A stretch of DNA of 64,000 nucleotides from CAXXOK01 sp963674895 (GCA_963674895.2 CAXXCY010000002.1:806001-870000); one strand, 5' to 3'. Shown: positions 27,032 through 36,244, numbered from the stretch's first letter. Notes: a model not told the origin generated them from the sequence alone. Translations and numbers: made by a program.

Positions 27032-28318
27032 CTAACGCTTCGGAAGTATTGCTGCCTGCCCGCCCATGTAGGGCCGGAGGGCGGCGGGGATGTTCACGCT
27101 GAAGTCGGGGTTGAGGTTGTTTTCCAAAAACGCGACCAGCATGCGCGGCGGGGCGACCACGGTATTATTGAGCGTATGGGCGAGGGTATTGCCGCTTTCG
27201 CCCTTGATGCGTATTTTCAGCCGCCGTGCCTGCGCGTCGCCGAGGTTGGAGCACGAGCCGACCTCGAAATATTTCTGCTGCCGGGGTGACCACGCCTCCA
27301 CGTCCAGCGATTTCACCTTCAGGTCCGCCAAATCGCCCGAGCAGCATTCCAGCGTCCGCACGGGGATATCGAGCGTGCGGAAAAATTCCACGGTATACTT
27401 CCACAGCCTGTCAAACCACTGTTCGCTCTCCTCGGGCCTGCAGACGATGATCATCTCCTGCTTTTCAAACTGGTGGATGCGGTACACGCCGCGTTCCTCG
27501 ATGCCGTGCGCGCCCTTTTCCTTGCGGAAGCAGGGGGAGTACGAGGTCAGGGCATAGGGCAGGTCCTCCTCCTTGAGGATCGTATCGAAAAACTTGCCGA
27601 TCATCGAATGCTCGGACGTCCCGATCAGGTACAAATCCTCGTCCTCGATCTTGTACATCATGGCGTTGAGCTCCGCAAACGACATCACGCCGTCTACCAC
27701 GGCGGAGCGGATCATAAACGGCGGAATGCAGTACGTGAATCCCTTGCCGATCATAAAGTCCCGGGCATAGGAAAGCACGGCGGAGTGCAGCCGCGCGATA
27801 TCGCCCATCAGGTAATAAAACCCGCTGCCCGCCACGCGCCGCGCCGAATCCAGATCCAGCCCGTCGAAGCGTTCCATCAGATCGGTCTGGTAGGGGATCT
27901 CAAAATCCGGCACCTTCGGCTCGCCGAATACCTCGCGCTCAACGTTTTCTGCGTCGCTTTTGCCGATGGGCACGGAGGGCGCGATCATCTGCGGCAGGAC
28001 GAGCATGATTTTTCTCAGTTCTTGTTCATCATAAGCTAAAAGGTCTTCGTCTCTTGTGAGTTGTTCTGCTTGCATTGAAATAGTAGCTTTTCCAATAGCA
28101 GCTTCTGTATTATAGCCCATTGCTAAAAGCCGTCCTATTTCCTTGGATTGTTTATTACGGTTGGCGCGCAGATCGCTGATACTGCCCTTCAGCCTCCGTA
28201 TCTCCGCGTCCAGCGCGATGGCCTCGTCCACCATCGGCAGTTTATCATCCTGAAATTTCTTTTGGATATTCTCTTTCACGGCGTCGGGGTTTTCCCGCAC
28301 GAAACGGATGTCCAGCAA
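27032..28318 (-). CDS. serS: Seryl-tRNA synthetase (archaeal/eukaryal-like motif 2 variant)
   Basis: Charges tRNA-Ser with serine. An N-terminal coiled-coil arm (about residues 25-105) is followed by the class II core with the serine-binding T-x-E in LIGTSEHSM, motif 2 SPCFRKEKGAHG...VYRIHQFEKQEM, the CCSGDLAD segment, and motif 3 APPRMLVAFLENNLN. The motif 2 wording (FRKE, GVYRIHQFEKQE) is nearer to archaeal and eukaryal SerRS than to the usual bacterial FRSEAGSAGRDTRG form. All catalytic residues are present. I prefer the TTG at 28318, giving the family N-terminus MLDIRFVRENP with AAAGGTGG 8 nt upstream; a GTG at 28330 would overlap that site. An AT-rich patch covers part of the coiled coil (28015-28160). 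Confidence 0.93.
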   Translation of the reverse strand: MLDIRFVRENPDAVKENIQKKFQDDKLPMVDEAIALDAEIRRLKGSISDLRANRNKQSKEIGRLLAMGYNTEAAIGKATISMQAEQLTRDEDLLAYDEQELRKIMLVLPQMIAPSVPIGKSDAENVEREVFGEPKVPDFEIPYQTDLMERFDGLDLDSARRVAGSGFYYLMGDIARLHSAVLSYARDFMIGKGFTYCIPPFMIRSAVVDGVMSFAELNAMMYKIEDEDLYLIGTSEHSMIGKFFDTILKEEDLPYALTSYSPCFRKEKGAHGIEERGVYRIHQFEKQEMIIVCRPEESEQWFDRLWKYTVEFFRTLDIPVRTLECCSGDLADLKVKSLDVEAWSPRQQKYFEVGSCSNLGDAQARRLKIRIKGESGNTLAHTLNNTVVAPPRMLVAFLENNLNPDFSVNIPAALRPYMGGQAAILPKR

Positions 28319-28359
28319 GGAGTATTCCACCTTTCGAAATGATTACTTGGGCTTAATGA

Positions 28360-29634
28360 TTACCGGATCACGTCGGTGCGCATGTACGGCCGCAGTTCCC
28401 CGGGCACGGATACGGAGCCGTCCTCGTTCTGATGGTTTTCCAGAATCGCGGCCACCGTGCGCCCGATCATCAGGCCGCTTCCGTTGAGCGAATGGCAAAA
28501 CCGGGGCTCACCGCCGGCCTTCTCCTGATACCGTATATTCAGGCGCCGGGCATGGAAATCCTCACAGTTGGAGCAGCTGGACACCGGCACATACCGGCTG
28601 CCGCTGGGCATCCAAACCTCCAGATCGTAGGTCTTGGCGGCGGAGAAATCCAATTCGGCCGCGCACTTCAAAATCACGCGGTAGGGGAGGTTCAAAAGCT
28701 GGAGGACCTTCTGCGCCTGTTCGGTCATGCCCTGCAGTTCCTCATAGCTGTGCTCGGGCTTGCACAGCTGCACCAGTTCGACTTTGTTGAGCTGGTGCTG
28801 CTCGATCAGATCGCACGTATCCAGCCAGTTGTTTCCGGCCGCCGAACGGAAGCAGGCTGAAAACGAACAGTGGTGAACGGGCAGCCTGTCGTCCGCCAGG
28901 TCCGTATCCCGGTACAGATGGAGCACGGACGACTGCGCCAACCGGAAGTGGCGCGGCTGCGGACGCGCCACTACGGCGGCGTCGTCTACCATGAGCAGCG
29001 ACTGCAGATCGGCATCCCTGTCGTTGAGGATGATATAAGGCGTGGCCACCTCGCTGTATCCGGCGCGGATGTGCGTATCCAGAAGAAAATTCACCACCGC
29101 GCGCTCCAGCTGCGCCCCCAGGCCGCGGTACACCGTGGATTGCGTGTCGCTGACCGCGGCGTGGAGGTCATAATCGAAAATGCGCAGATCGGCGCCGATA
29201 TTCCAATAGGGCTTCGGCTCCCAGGTGATCTTCTGGGGCGCGTTCCAGTGGTACACCTCCACGCTGCACACTTCGGCGTTGCCGGCCGGTACGGACGCGT
29301 GCGGATAGTTGGGTGTGGAGAGCAAAAACACGTTGATCTTGTCCTCCAGCTCCGCGATATCCACGTCCAGCGCGGCGATCTCCGGGCCCAGCGCGCGTAT
29401 CTCGCGGGTGATCATCTTAATCTCCGCGTCGGATACGCCCTGCTGCTTGGCGGTGCCGATCTTCTTGCTCAATTGGTTCCGGAGCGCCTTTTTTTCTTCC
29501 GATTCGCCCGCCAGCTTACGCCGCAGTTCCTCCTGCCTGACCAGCCAGTCCACCTCGTTCGCGCTCAACCGGCGCGACTTGAGCATGGACTTGAGCTCCT
29601 CGGGATTTTCTACGATCCGGTTGAGATCCAGCAT
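28360..29634 (-). CDS. Seryl-tRNA synthetase-like paralogue lacking key active-site residues
   Basis: The 424-residue protein aligns along its full length with bacterial SerRS: N-terminus MLDLNRIVENPEEL, coiled-coil arm, and a class II core with motif 3 GSGLMIGRTVAAILENHQ. Critical residues are changed: the serine-binding T-A-E has become QSS (RLAQSSVLHLYRD), motif 2 FRxE has become FRSA, its RDTRGLIR loop reads LDTCDLIE, and CTGDLGF reads CAAELDF. It probably cannot activate serine and may be a tRNA-binding or otherwise repurposed pseudoenzyme. The frame is intact and GC content normal, so it is maintained. It lies 41 nt upstream of the apparently functional serS and 33 nt after the beta-lactamase-like gene. 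Confidence 0.85.
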   Translation of the reverse strand: MLDLNRIVENPEELKSMLKSRRLSANEVDWLVRQEELRRKLAGESEEKKALRNQLSKKIGTAKQQGVSDAEIKMITREIRALGPEIAALDVDIAELEDKINVFLLSTPNYPHASVPAGNAEVCSVEVYHWNAPQKITWEPKPYWNIGADLRIFDYDLHAAVSDTQSTVYRGLGAQLERAVVNFLLDTHIRAGYSEVATPYIILNDRDADLQSLLMVDDAAVVARPQPRHFRLAQSSVLHLYRDTDLADDRLPVHHCSFSACFRSAAGNNWLDTCDLIEQHQLNKVELVQLCKPEHSYEELQGMTEQAQKVLQLLNLPYRVILKCAAELDFSAAKTYDLEVWMPSGSRYVPVSSCSNCEDFHARRLNIRYQEKAGGEPRFCHSLNGSGLMIGRTVAAILENHQNEDGSVSVPGELRPYMRTDVIR

Positions 29635-29667
29635 ACGCTTTCCTCCTTATACCCGAAGGGGAGCCGG

Positions 29668-30831
29668 TCAAACGTTAGCATACACCACGTTGCGCAAATC
29701 CCGGATCACGGCGTTTGTACCCGCGCCCGCAAGCTGCTGCATGACGACCAGCACCATGCGTCTCTCCGGGCATACGGTCATATACGTGCCCGTCCATCCG
29801 TCCCAGCCGAACTCGCCCTTCACGCCCAGCGAGAAGGATTGGCCAGGGGAGAGCATGACGCGCATCAGCCCGCCGTAGCCGTACCCCAGCAGCGTATCCC
29901 AGTTCAGGGAGTTTTGCTGCTGATCGTTCAGGTGGTTTTCCGAGAGCCAGCCGACCGCGTTTTGCGACAGGATGCGTTCCTTTTTCAGCTTGCCGCCTTT
30001 GAGCAGCATGCGCCCGAAGACCATCGCGTCGTCGATCGTGGAGAATACGCCCGCGCCGCCCTCCAGAAAATCCGGCAGGGAAAACACGCCGCGCAGCTTC
30101 GCATGCTCTGGATGGACCGACAGGGCATTGTCCTTCAATTCATAGATCGTCGCCAGGCGGCCGCTTTTTTCCTCAGGTACGAAAAACCCGGTATCCGTCA
30201 TACCCAGCGGGCCGAATAGGGTCTCTTCCATATACTCGTTGAGCGGCTTGCCGGACGCCGCCTCGATGACCGCGCCCAGCACGTCCGCCGAGGTGCCGTA
30301 CATCCACTGTTCGCCGGGCTGGTGCGCCAGCGGGACCTGTCCGATGCGGTTGGCTGCGTCCAGCGTGGAGATGGGTTTGCCTTGCGCGATTTCCTGTTCC
30401 AATTGCAAAAACGAGGTCATCATCATGCGCTCGGCGGGCGTGTTTTCCCCGGGATAGGGGAGCCCCGAGGTCATGGTGAACAGATCACGCACCTTGACGG
30501 GGCGCTTGGCGGGTGTAAGCTCGGTATCGCTGACGGCCACCTGCTGGTCCTTGAATTTCTCAAGGAAATCGCTTACGGGCGCCATGATGTCCAGCAGTCC
30601 GCGCTCGACCATCGTCATGGCGGCGACGGCCGTCATCGGCTTGGTCAGCGAATACAGGCGGAAAATGGTGTCGCGGGCGATCGGCTTATGCTCCGCGATA
30701 TCGGCGTATCCAGCCGTTTGGAACAGCGCTTCTTCCTCGTCGCGCCATACAAGCACCGATACACAGGGCGTTTGGTTTTGGGCGACCGCCTGATCAAGCA
30801 CCCTTTCGATATCCTGTTTCATGCGTTTCAC
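29668..30831 (-). CDS. Serine hydrolase, class C beta-lactamase-like
   Basis: A 387-residue protein of the beta-lactamase/EstB/DD-peptidase family. The nucleophile motif SxxK is SLTK (FRLYSLTKPMTAVAAM), the Tyr motif is YGTS (WMYGTSADVLG), and a C-terminal GEFGWDGWTG stands where the HxG or KTG box falls. No signal peptide is visible, so it is probably a cytoplasmic esterase-like enzyme rather than a secreted beta-lactamase. The GTG at 30831 was chosen because AAGGAG lies 9 nt before it; GTG 30840 overlaps that site. It heads a likely operon with the two SerRS genes. Confidence 0.85.
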   Translation of the reverse strand: MKRMKQDIERVLDQAVAQNQTPCVSVLVWRDEEEALFQTAGYADIAEHKPIARDTIFRLYSLTKPMTAVAAMTMVERGLLDIMAPVSDFLEKFKDQQVAVSDTELTPAKRPVKVRDLFTMTSGLPYPGENTPAERMMMTSFLQLEQEIAQGKPISTLDAANRIGQVPLAHQPGEQWMYGTSADVLGAVIEAASGKPLNEYMEETLFGPLGMTDTGFFVPEEKSGRLATIYELKDNALSVHPEHAKLRGVFSLPDFLEGGAGVFSTIDDAMVFGRMLLKGGKLKKERILSQNAVGWLSENHLNDQQQNSLNWDTLLGYGYGGLMRVMLSPGQSFSLGVKGEFGWDGWTGTYMTVCPERRMVLVVMQQLAGAGTNAVIRDLRNVVYANV

Positions 30832-31035
30832 TGTTCTCACGCTCCTTTGGAAACCTTACCGGAAGCATAGCACCGCAAGGCTTTCCTGTCAATCGCATGA
30901 GCGTGCCGGCGGACGGCGCGCGGACTTTATATCCCATGGATATCCTATGCTTTTCATCCGGACAAAGCCCGATGGCAGGCAGGGATATTTCGCTTGAAAA
31001 CAGAATAGTTACAGGATACCCATAAGGAGGACGTT

Positions 31036-34000
31036 ATGGAGCGGCACAGTATCATGGCAGAGGGGGAAAAGGTCTTCCGCCGCGGCAGCGTGCGCTCGCT
31101 GGGCCAGGAGGACGGCGCCCTGCAGCTTTTGGTGGGCACAACGCCCGAACAGCAGGTCACGCTTCACGCAAACGGCGCGGCCTCCTGCACCTGCGGAGGA
31201 ACGGAGGATACAGTCTGCCTGCATATCGTGGCCGCGCAGTGCAAAACCGAGGAGGACGGCTCGCTGCAAAAGCTCAGGCAGGAACAGAAATTCGAGCTTG
31301 GGCAGGAGATGCTCAAGGCGCTCAACCGCGCCATGCCCGACGGCGAAAGCGTGCGCCTGATGGCGGTCATCCGTTTGTTCCGGGACGGGCGGACGGGGCT
31401 TGGGCTGCAGGTGGGGCAGGAGCGCATGTACGCGCTTAAGAGCATTCCCGAATTCCTGAACTGCTACAATCAGGGAATTCCCCTGGAACTGTCGGCGAAA
31501 TTTACATACCGGCCGTCGCAGATGCGGTTTTCCAAAGAGGACGAGGCGGTGCTGCTGATGCTGCAAAGCCATATGCCGCCGAAAACCGGGGAGGAGGACA
31601 CGGCTGTGCGCCCGCCGAGCGAGGGCCGGTTCGTAATCCTCTCGGGCGCGTTTTTACAAAGCGTCATGCGCTTTTTTGAGCGGCATACCTTCTACCTGAT
31701 GCTGGACGGCGAGCGTCGGCTGCAGTCTTCTATCCGCACGGCGGAAATCCCGCTGTGCTTTACCGTCGCGATGGACGGCGAAACCCTGTCGGTCCGGGCG
31801 CAGGGCGCGGAGGATATCCGCATCATCACCCCGGACGGACGCTATGTGCTGGACGACGGGCAGATCAAGCGCCTGCACAGCGCGCAGGCGCGCGTATGCA
31901 AGCTTTTATCCGAGCGCGGGCATATGTTCGCCTATCACGCCCAGGAGGCCGAGGATACGCTGTCCGCGCTCCTGCCTGCGCTGTCGATCGTCGGCGAGGT
32001 GCAGCCGTCCCAGGAGCTCAAGGAGCTATTGATCCATCAGCCCGTGAAACCGCGTGTCTACGTGGACCTGGTCAAGGGCAACGTCGAAGCCAGAGTGGAG
32101 CTGCACTACGGCGATACGGTCATCCACCTGTTCCGCACCGGGGAGCGGGAGCGGCAGGCCGCACCCGACGGCAAGCTTTTGCTTCGGGACGGGCGCGCGG
32201 AAACGGAGCTGCTGGAGTTTTTTTCGGATACGGGCTTCGTGGTGCGCGAAGGGCGCATCGTACTGCGGCGCGCCAAGGATATCCTCGCCTTTTGCACGCA
32301 GGGCGTAACGGAGCTCGGTAAGCGGGCGGAAGTCTTCGTGTCCGAAGCCTTCCGCAAGATGAAGCCGCGCCGCTTCAGCGGCACGGCGTCCTTCCGCATG
32401 CAGGGCGGGCGGCTTCTGTTTTCGCTTCTGGAGGGTACGGAGCCGGTCGGGGAGCTGATCCCCGTGCTCAAGGCGATCGAGGCGCGGCAGCAGTATGTGC
32501 GGCTCAAGTCGGGCGAGTTCCTCGATATCCGCGATATGGCCGCGCTCGCGCCCGTGGCGCAGGAGCTTTTGGAGGCGGCGTCGCTGGACGATCCCCAGGC
32601 CGCGCCCGACGAACGGGAGCTGAACTTCGGCGCGTACCGCGCGGCTTACATGGTCACGATGCTCAAGATGGCTGGCGGCGACACGAAGGCGACCGAGGAA
32701 GTGGAGAACGCAGCCAGGGCGTTTTCCGAGCATTCAGAAACCGCCGAGAGCTATATCCCCGCGCGCCTCAGGCGCAAGCTCGCGCCCTACCAGAAGCGCG
32801 GCGCGGGCTGGGTGTTGTCGCTGTACGAGGGCCGCATGGGCGGCATTCTGGCCGACGAGATGGGGCTTGGCAAGACCGTGCAGGTGATCGCCGCGCTTTC
32901 CGCCGCCAAGAAACGGGACGGCGCGATGCAAAGCCTGATCGTCACCCCTACGTCGCTGATCTACCATTGGCTGGCGGAGTTCAAGCGCTTTGACAACGAC
33001 CTCACCATCCGGATGGTATCGGGCATGCGCGAGGAGCGCCGCCGCATGATCGCCGAGATCGCTGCCGATCCGGCCGTGGACGTGGTGCTGACCAGCTATC
33101 CGCTGCTCCGGCGGGATATCGAGCTGATCCGCACGATGCCGTTCCGCTTCGCGATTTTGGACGAGGCGCAGTTCGTGAAAAACGCGCAGTCCATCGGCGC
33201 GGCCGCCGTGAAGGAGATCGACGCGCAGGTACGCGTGGCGCTCACGGGCACGCCGATGGAAAACCATATGGGCGAGCTTTGGAGCATTTTCGATTTCGTG
33301 CTGCCCGGATACCTGGGCCGGCAGGCGTCGTTCCTGCGCCGGTACGGCGGGAGCGAGCACGCCGAGGAGCTGCAGGAGCGCATCAAGCCGTTTCTCATGC
33401 GCCGCCTGAAATCCGAGGTGCTCAAGGACCTTCCGGAGAAGCGCGAGCAGTCCCTCTACGCGGCGATGACGCCCGAGCAGGAGCGCGTGTACACGCAGCT
33501 GTTGGAAACGCTGCGCTCGCACGTGGGCGAGGCGCTGAATTCGGGCTCGCTGCCCCGCGCGCGGATGCAGGTCTTGAGCATCCTTTTAAAACTCCGGCAG
33601 GTGTGCTGCCATCCCAAGCTGTTTTTGGCCGATTACGAAGGTACCAGCGGGAAGCTCGAACTGCTGATCCAAACCGTGAAGCAAGCTATCGAGGACAAGC
33701 GGCGGATGCTGATCTTCTCGCAGTTCGTGGGCATGCTACAGATCATCCGCAAGCGCCTGTCGCGCGAGGGAATCAAAACCCTGTATCTGGACGGTTCCAC
33801 GGCGCCCGAGGTACGCCAGGAGCTTTGCGACCGCTTCAACGGCGGCACGGGGCAGGTGTTTTTAATCAGCCTGAAGGCGGGCGGTACGGGCCTGAACCTG
33901 ATGGGCGCGGACCTTGTCATCCACTACGATCCCTGGTGGAACCCCGCCGTGGAAGAACAGGCCATCGACCGCGCGCACCGCATCGGGCAGACGCGGGACG

Positions 34001-34155
34001 TGGACGTGATCCGGCTGATCGCGCAGGGAACGATCGAAGAAAAGGTGACTGATCTCTCCAAGCGCAAGCGCGCGGTGTTCGACCGCGTGGTGCTGGCGGG
34101 GGAGACGGCGCTTTCCAGCCTGACCGAGGAAGACATCCGCAACTTGTTCTTCTAA
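31036..34155 (+). CDS. SNF2-family DNA-dependent ATPase with SWIM zinc finger
   Basis: A 1039-residue remodeller-like ATPase. A SWIM zinc finger (C-x-C...C-x-H in CTCGG...VCLHIVA) is at about residues 53-70, followed by a ~500-residue bacterial SNF2-associated region. The helicase core has motif I GGILADEMGLGKTVQVIA, motif II DEAQ (AILDEAQFVKN), motif III LTGTPMENH, and the C-terminal lobe with ISLKAGGTGLNL and AIDRAHRIGQTRDV. It should translocate on duplex DNA or displace bound proteins such as RNA polymerase. The RBS AAGGAGG precedes ATG 31036. The SRAP gene follows after 12 nt, hinting at a shared role in DNA damage tolerance. Confidence 0.95.
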   Translation: MERHSIMAEGEKVFRRGSVRSLGQEDGALQLLVGTTPEQQVTLHANGAASCTCGGTEDTVCLHIVAAQCKTEEDGSLQKLRQEQKFELGQEMLKALNRAMPDGESVRLMAVIRLFRDGRTGLGLQVGQERMYALKSIPEFLNCYNQGIPLELSAKFTYRPSQMRFSKEDEAVLLMLQSHMPPKTGEEDTAVRPPSEGRFVILSGAFLQSVMRFFERHTFYLMLDGERRLQSSIRTAEIPLCFTVAMDGETLSVRAQGAEDIRIITPDGRYVLDDGQIKRLHSAQARVCKLLSERGHMFAYHAQEAEDTLSALLPALSIVGEVQPSQELKELLIHQPVKPRVYVDLVKGNVEARVELHYGDTVIHLFRTGERERQAAPDGKLLLRDGRAETELLEFFSDTGFVVREGRIVLRRAKDILAFCTQGVTELGKRAEVFVSEAFRKMKPRRFSGTASFRMQGGRLLFSLLEGTEPVGELIPVLKAIEARQQYVRLKSGEFLDIRDMAALAPVAQELLEAASLDDPQAAPDERELNFGAYRAAYMVTMLKMAGGDTKATEEVENAARAFSEHSETAESYIPARLRRKLAPYQKRGAGWVLSLYEGRMGGILADEMGLGKTVQVIAALSAAKKRDGAMQSLIVTPTSLIYHWLAEFKRFDNDLTIRMVSGMREERRRMIAEIAADPAVDVVLTSYPLLRRDIELIRTMPFRFAILDEAQFVKNAQSIGAAAVKEIDAQVRVALTGTPMENHMGELWSIFDFVLPGYLGRQASFLRRYGGSEHAEELQERIKPFLMRRLKSEVLKDLPEKREQSLYAAMTPEQERVYTQLLETLRSHVGEALNSGSLPRARMQVLSILLKLRQVCCHPKLFLADYEGTSGKLELLIQTVKQAIEDKRRMLIFSQFVGMLQIIRKRLSREGIKTLYLDGSTAPEVRQELCDRFNGGTGQVFLISLKAGGTGLNLMGADLVIHYDPWWNPAVEEQAIDRAHRIGQTRDVDVIRLIAQGTIEEKVTDLSKRKRAVFDRVVLAGETALSSLTEEDIRNLFF

Positions 34156-34167
34156 GGGGGAAGTGAT

Positions 34168-34806
34168 ATGTGCGGACGGTATTACATCGACAACGAAGAG
34201 GAAAACGTCAGGGTGCGCGCGATCCTGGCGGAGCTGGAAAAGCGCCGCCTGCCGATGCACGATCAGGTGCGGGTCGGGGAGATCTTCCCGTCGCAGATCG
34301 TGCCGGTCATCGTGCGCGAGCCCGGGTACGGCGTCACCGTGCGGCCGATGAAGTGGGGCTTCCCGCGCACCGGAGGCGGCGGGCTGGTGATCAACAGCCG
34401 TTCGGAGAAAGCCGACGTAACCCCGATGTTCCAGAAGGCCGCGCGGGAGAGGCGCTGCCTGGTGCCCGCGAGCTGGTTTTTCGAGTGGCGGCGCATATCC
34501 GGGCGTAAAACAAAGGATAAATTCGCCTTCCGCCCGGATACGGAGGAGCCGCTGATGTACATGGCGGGCTTCTACGGGCAGTTTCTGGGCGGGTTCGCGG
34601 GCGGCGGGTACGACGGGTTCGCCATCCTCACCCGCCAGGCCGACGGGCAGATGAGCCCGTACCACGACCGCATGCCCGTGATTCTGACGGATGAAAACCT
34701 GAAAAAAGCCTGGCTGGACCACGAGGTTGCGTACGCCGACCTGCGCCCGGCGTTTGAACCCCCGAAGCTCAGGATTTGGGAACAGCCCGGCACACTGCCG
34801 GCCTGA
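34168..34806 (+). CDS. SOS response-associated peptidase (SRAP/YedK/HMCES family)
   Basis: SRAP proteins crosslink to abasic sites in single-stranded DNA through Cys2, shielding them. The 212-residue protein begins MCGRYY, so Cys2 is present once Met is removed. The catalytic Asn is in VINSRSEKAD, the Glu in WFFEWRR, and the conserved His in YHDRMPVIL. Length is typical. The RBS AAGGGGGAAG precedes the ATG and the gene is 12 nt after the SNF2 gene. Confidence 0.95.
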   Translation: MCGRYYIDNEEENVRVRAILAELEKRRLPMHDQVRVGEIFPSQIVPVIVREPGYGVTVRPMKWGFPRTGGGGLVINSRSEKADVTPMFQKAARERRCLVPASWFFEWRRISGRKTKDKFAFRPDTEEPLMYMAGFYGQFLGGFAGGGYDGFAILTRQADGQMSPYHDRMPVILTDENLKKAWLDHEVAYADLRPAFEPPKLRIWEQPGTLPA

Positions 34807-34851
34807 CCGGGCGTTCAAACTGTAAAAATAGTTTTGATGCAATCCAAATGC

Positions 34852-34880
34852 TTGACGAATAAAGATGCATTTGCTACTAT
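34852..34880 (+). promoter_or_regulatory. Promoter of the diguanylate cyclase gene
   Basis: TTGACG (34852-34857), a 17-bp spacer and TACTAT (34875-34880) in an AT-rich stretch. The leader to the start codon is about 100 nt; it contains small hairpins but no riboswitch that I can confirm. Confidence 0.7.
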
Positions 34881-34984
34881 GCTACCTGTAAAAAGTTGTA
34901 TTTTTATACGAAACGTACAGCAGGAGAAGATTCACAGTTTGGACGGACGGCAAGGCACGGGGGTAACCGGAATGGTGTGCGGGA

Positions 34985-36202
34985 ATGATTGACAGCATAC
35001 GCAGCGCGTTGGACACGCCTGTGATCATTAACTGTTTTTCGTTGATTATCCTGACAGTTTTATTCTGGGACAACCGGCATCGCAACCGCGGGTCGAGGAC
35101 GTCGCAGGCTGAATATTTTCAATATATCGTGATTACCCTTATGCTGCTGCTGGTTACGGACGCGATCAGCTTCCTTGTTGTGGGGCATCCTGCTCCGGCG
35201 TGCCGTACAACCCAGGTTGTGGCGACAACGGTATATTATGCGCTGGATCCGCTGCCGTCCTATTTCTTTATTCGCTTCACCGATATGGCCTTGAATGTCC
35301 CGCTGGGAAAACAAAACCGCCTGAGGCGCTGGTACTTTATCCCGGTCGCCTTGCATTTGCTGATCGCGCTGGCCACTCCGTTTACCGGCTGGTTTTTCCA
35401 AATTGACGCGGCCAATGAATACCACCGCGGAATCTTGCTGCCGCTTTCGTTTTTCTTATCGTTTATTCTGATGTTTATCGCGGCTGCGAAGGTGCTCGGC
35501 CGCCGTATCAAAGCCGGAAAAGAAAACGGGAGATTCTCCAAGAGTGTTTCCAAGAATGGATGGCTTTTGAAGTTTACGATCATTCCGCTGATCGGCGGAG
35601 CGATTCAGGTGTTGTTTTATAATATCACGTACGTATGGCACGCCGTGGTGATTGCGCTGCTTCTTTTGTACATCAACAATCAAAACACTGAAATCACAAC
35701 CGATATCCTGACCGGCGTGTTTAACCGGCGCCAGGCGTTCGACTATTTTGACCGCTTTGTCCGCGAGAAGGAAAAGGACAGGATGAAAACGGCGGTTGCC
35801 GTGGTTGTGCTGGACATCAACAGCTTTAAATGCATTAACGATCAATACGGGCATTCTTCGGGAGACAAAGCGATTATTGCGGTCGCGCGCTGCCTGGAAA
35901 CGGAATTCCAATGGGACGATTTTGTCTGCCGGTTCGGCGGCGACGAGTTTCTGGTGATTACCAAACACGGGCAGACGAGTGAATTGGAAGCGGCCGTCGA
36001 TCGCGTGAACAATCGCCTGTTAAGGCTGCACGAGAAGAAAAGCCTGCCGTGCGAGGTTTCCGTGAGCGCGGGATACGCGCTGTATTCACGTAAAAACAGC
36101 ACCCTGGACGCGCTGTTTAAAAAGGCGGACGAGATGATGTTTGAGCAGAAGGCCAAGCTGATGCGCAGGGCGACCGATAAACACGAAGAACGCCGCGGAT
36201 AA
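34985..36202 (+). CDS. Membrane-bound diguanylate cyclase (GGDEF)
   Basis: Makes cyclic di-GMP from two GTP. The first ~225 of 405 residues hold about six or seven hydrophobic segments, a membrane sensor domain of no recognised type. The C-terminal GGDEF domain starts near ITTDILTGVFNRRQAFDYF; the active-site motif is intact in CRFGGDEFLV, and the metal-binding Asp is in VVVLDINSFKCIND. The inhibitory I-site Arg (RxxD, five residues before the motif) is Gln here (QWDD), so product inhibition may be weak. Codon use is somewhat less GC-biased than in neighbours. The ribosome site is poor (GCGGGA). Confidence 0.92.
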   Translation: MIDSIRSALDTPVIINCFSLIILTVLFWDNRHRNRGSRTSQAEYFQYIVITLMLLLVTDAISFLVVGHPAPACRTTQVVATTVYYALDPLPSYFFIRFTDMALNVPLGKQNRLRRWYFIPVALHLLIALATPFTGWFFQIDAANEYHRGILLPLSFFLSFILMFIAAAKVLGRRIKAGKENGRFSKSVSKNGWLLKFTIIPLIGGAIQVLFYNITYVWHAVVIALLLLYINNQNTEITTDILTGVFNRRQAFDYFDRFVREKEKDRMKTAVAVVVLDINSFKCINDQYGHSSGDKAIIAVARCLETEFQWDDFVCRFGGDEFLVITKHGQTSELEAAVDRVNNRLLRLHEKKSLPCEVSVSAGYALYSRKNSTLDALFKKADEMMFEQKAKLMRRATDKHEERRG

Positions 36203-36209
36203 ACGGGAG

Positions 36210-36238
36210 TGGACGGTTTGCGTTTCGTGTGCTAGAAT
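36210..36238 (+). promoter_or_regulatory. Promoter of the T-box/proS transcript
   Basis: A weak -35 TGGACG (36210-36215), 17-bp spacer and TAGAAT (36233-36238) with an extended TGC element in front. It starts the proS leader RNA about 235 nt before the gene. Confidence 0.6.
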
Positions 36239-36244
36239 AGACGT

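Noticed and set aside
34887..34984. Possible c-di-GMP riboswitch before the diguanylate cyclase
   Set aside because: A GGACGGCAAGGCACGG stretch looks a little like part of the GEMM motif, but the conserved GGCAAACC core and the stem order are missing.
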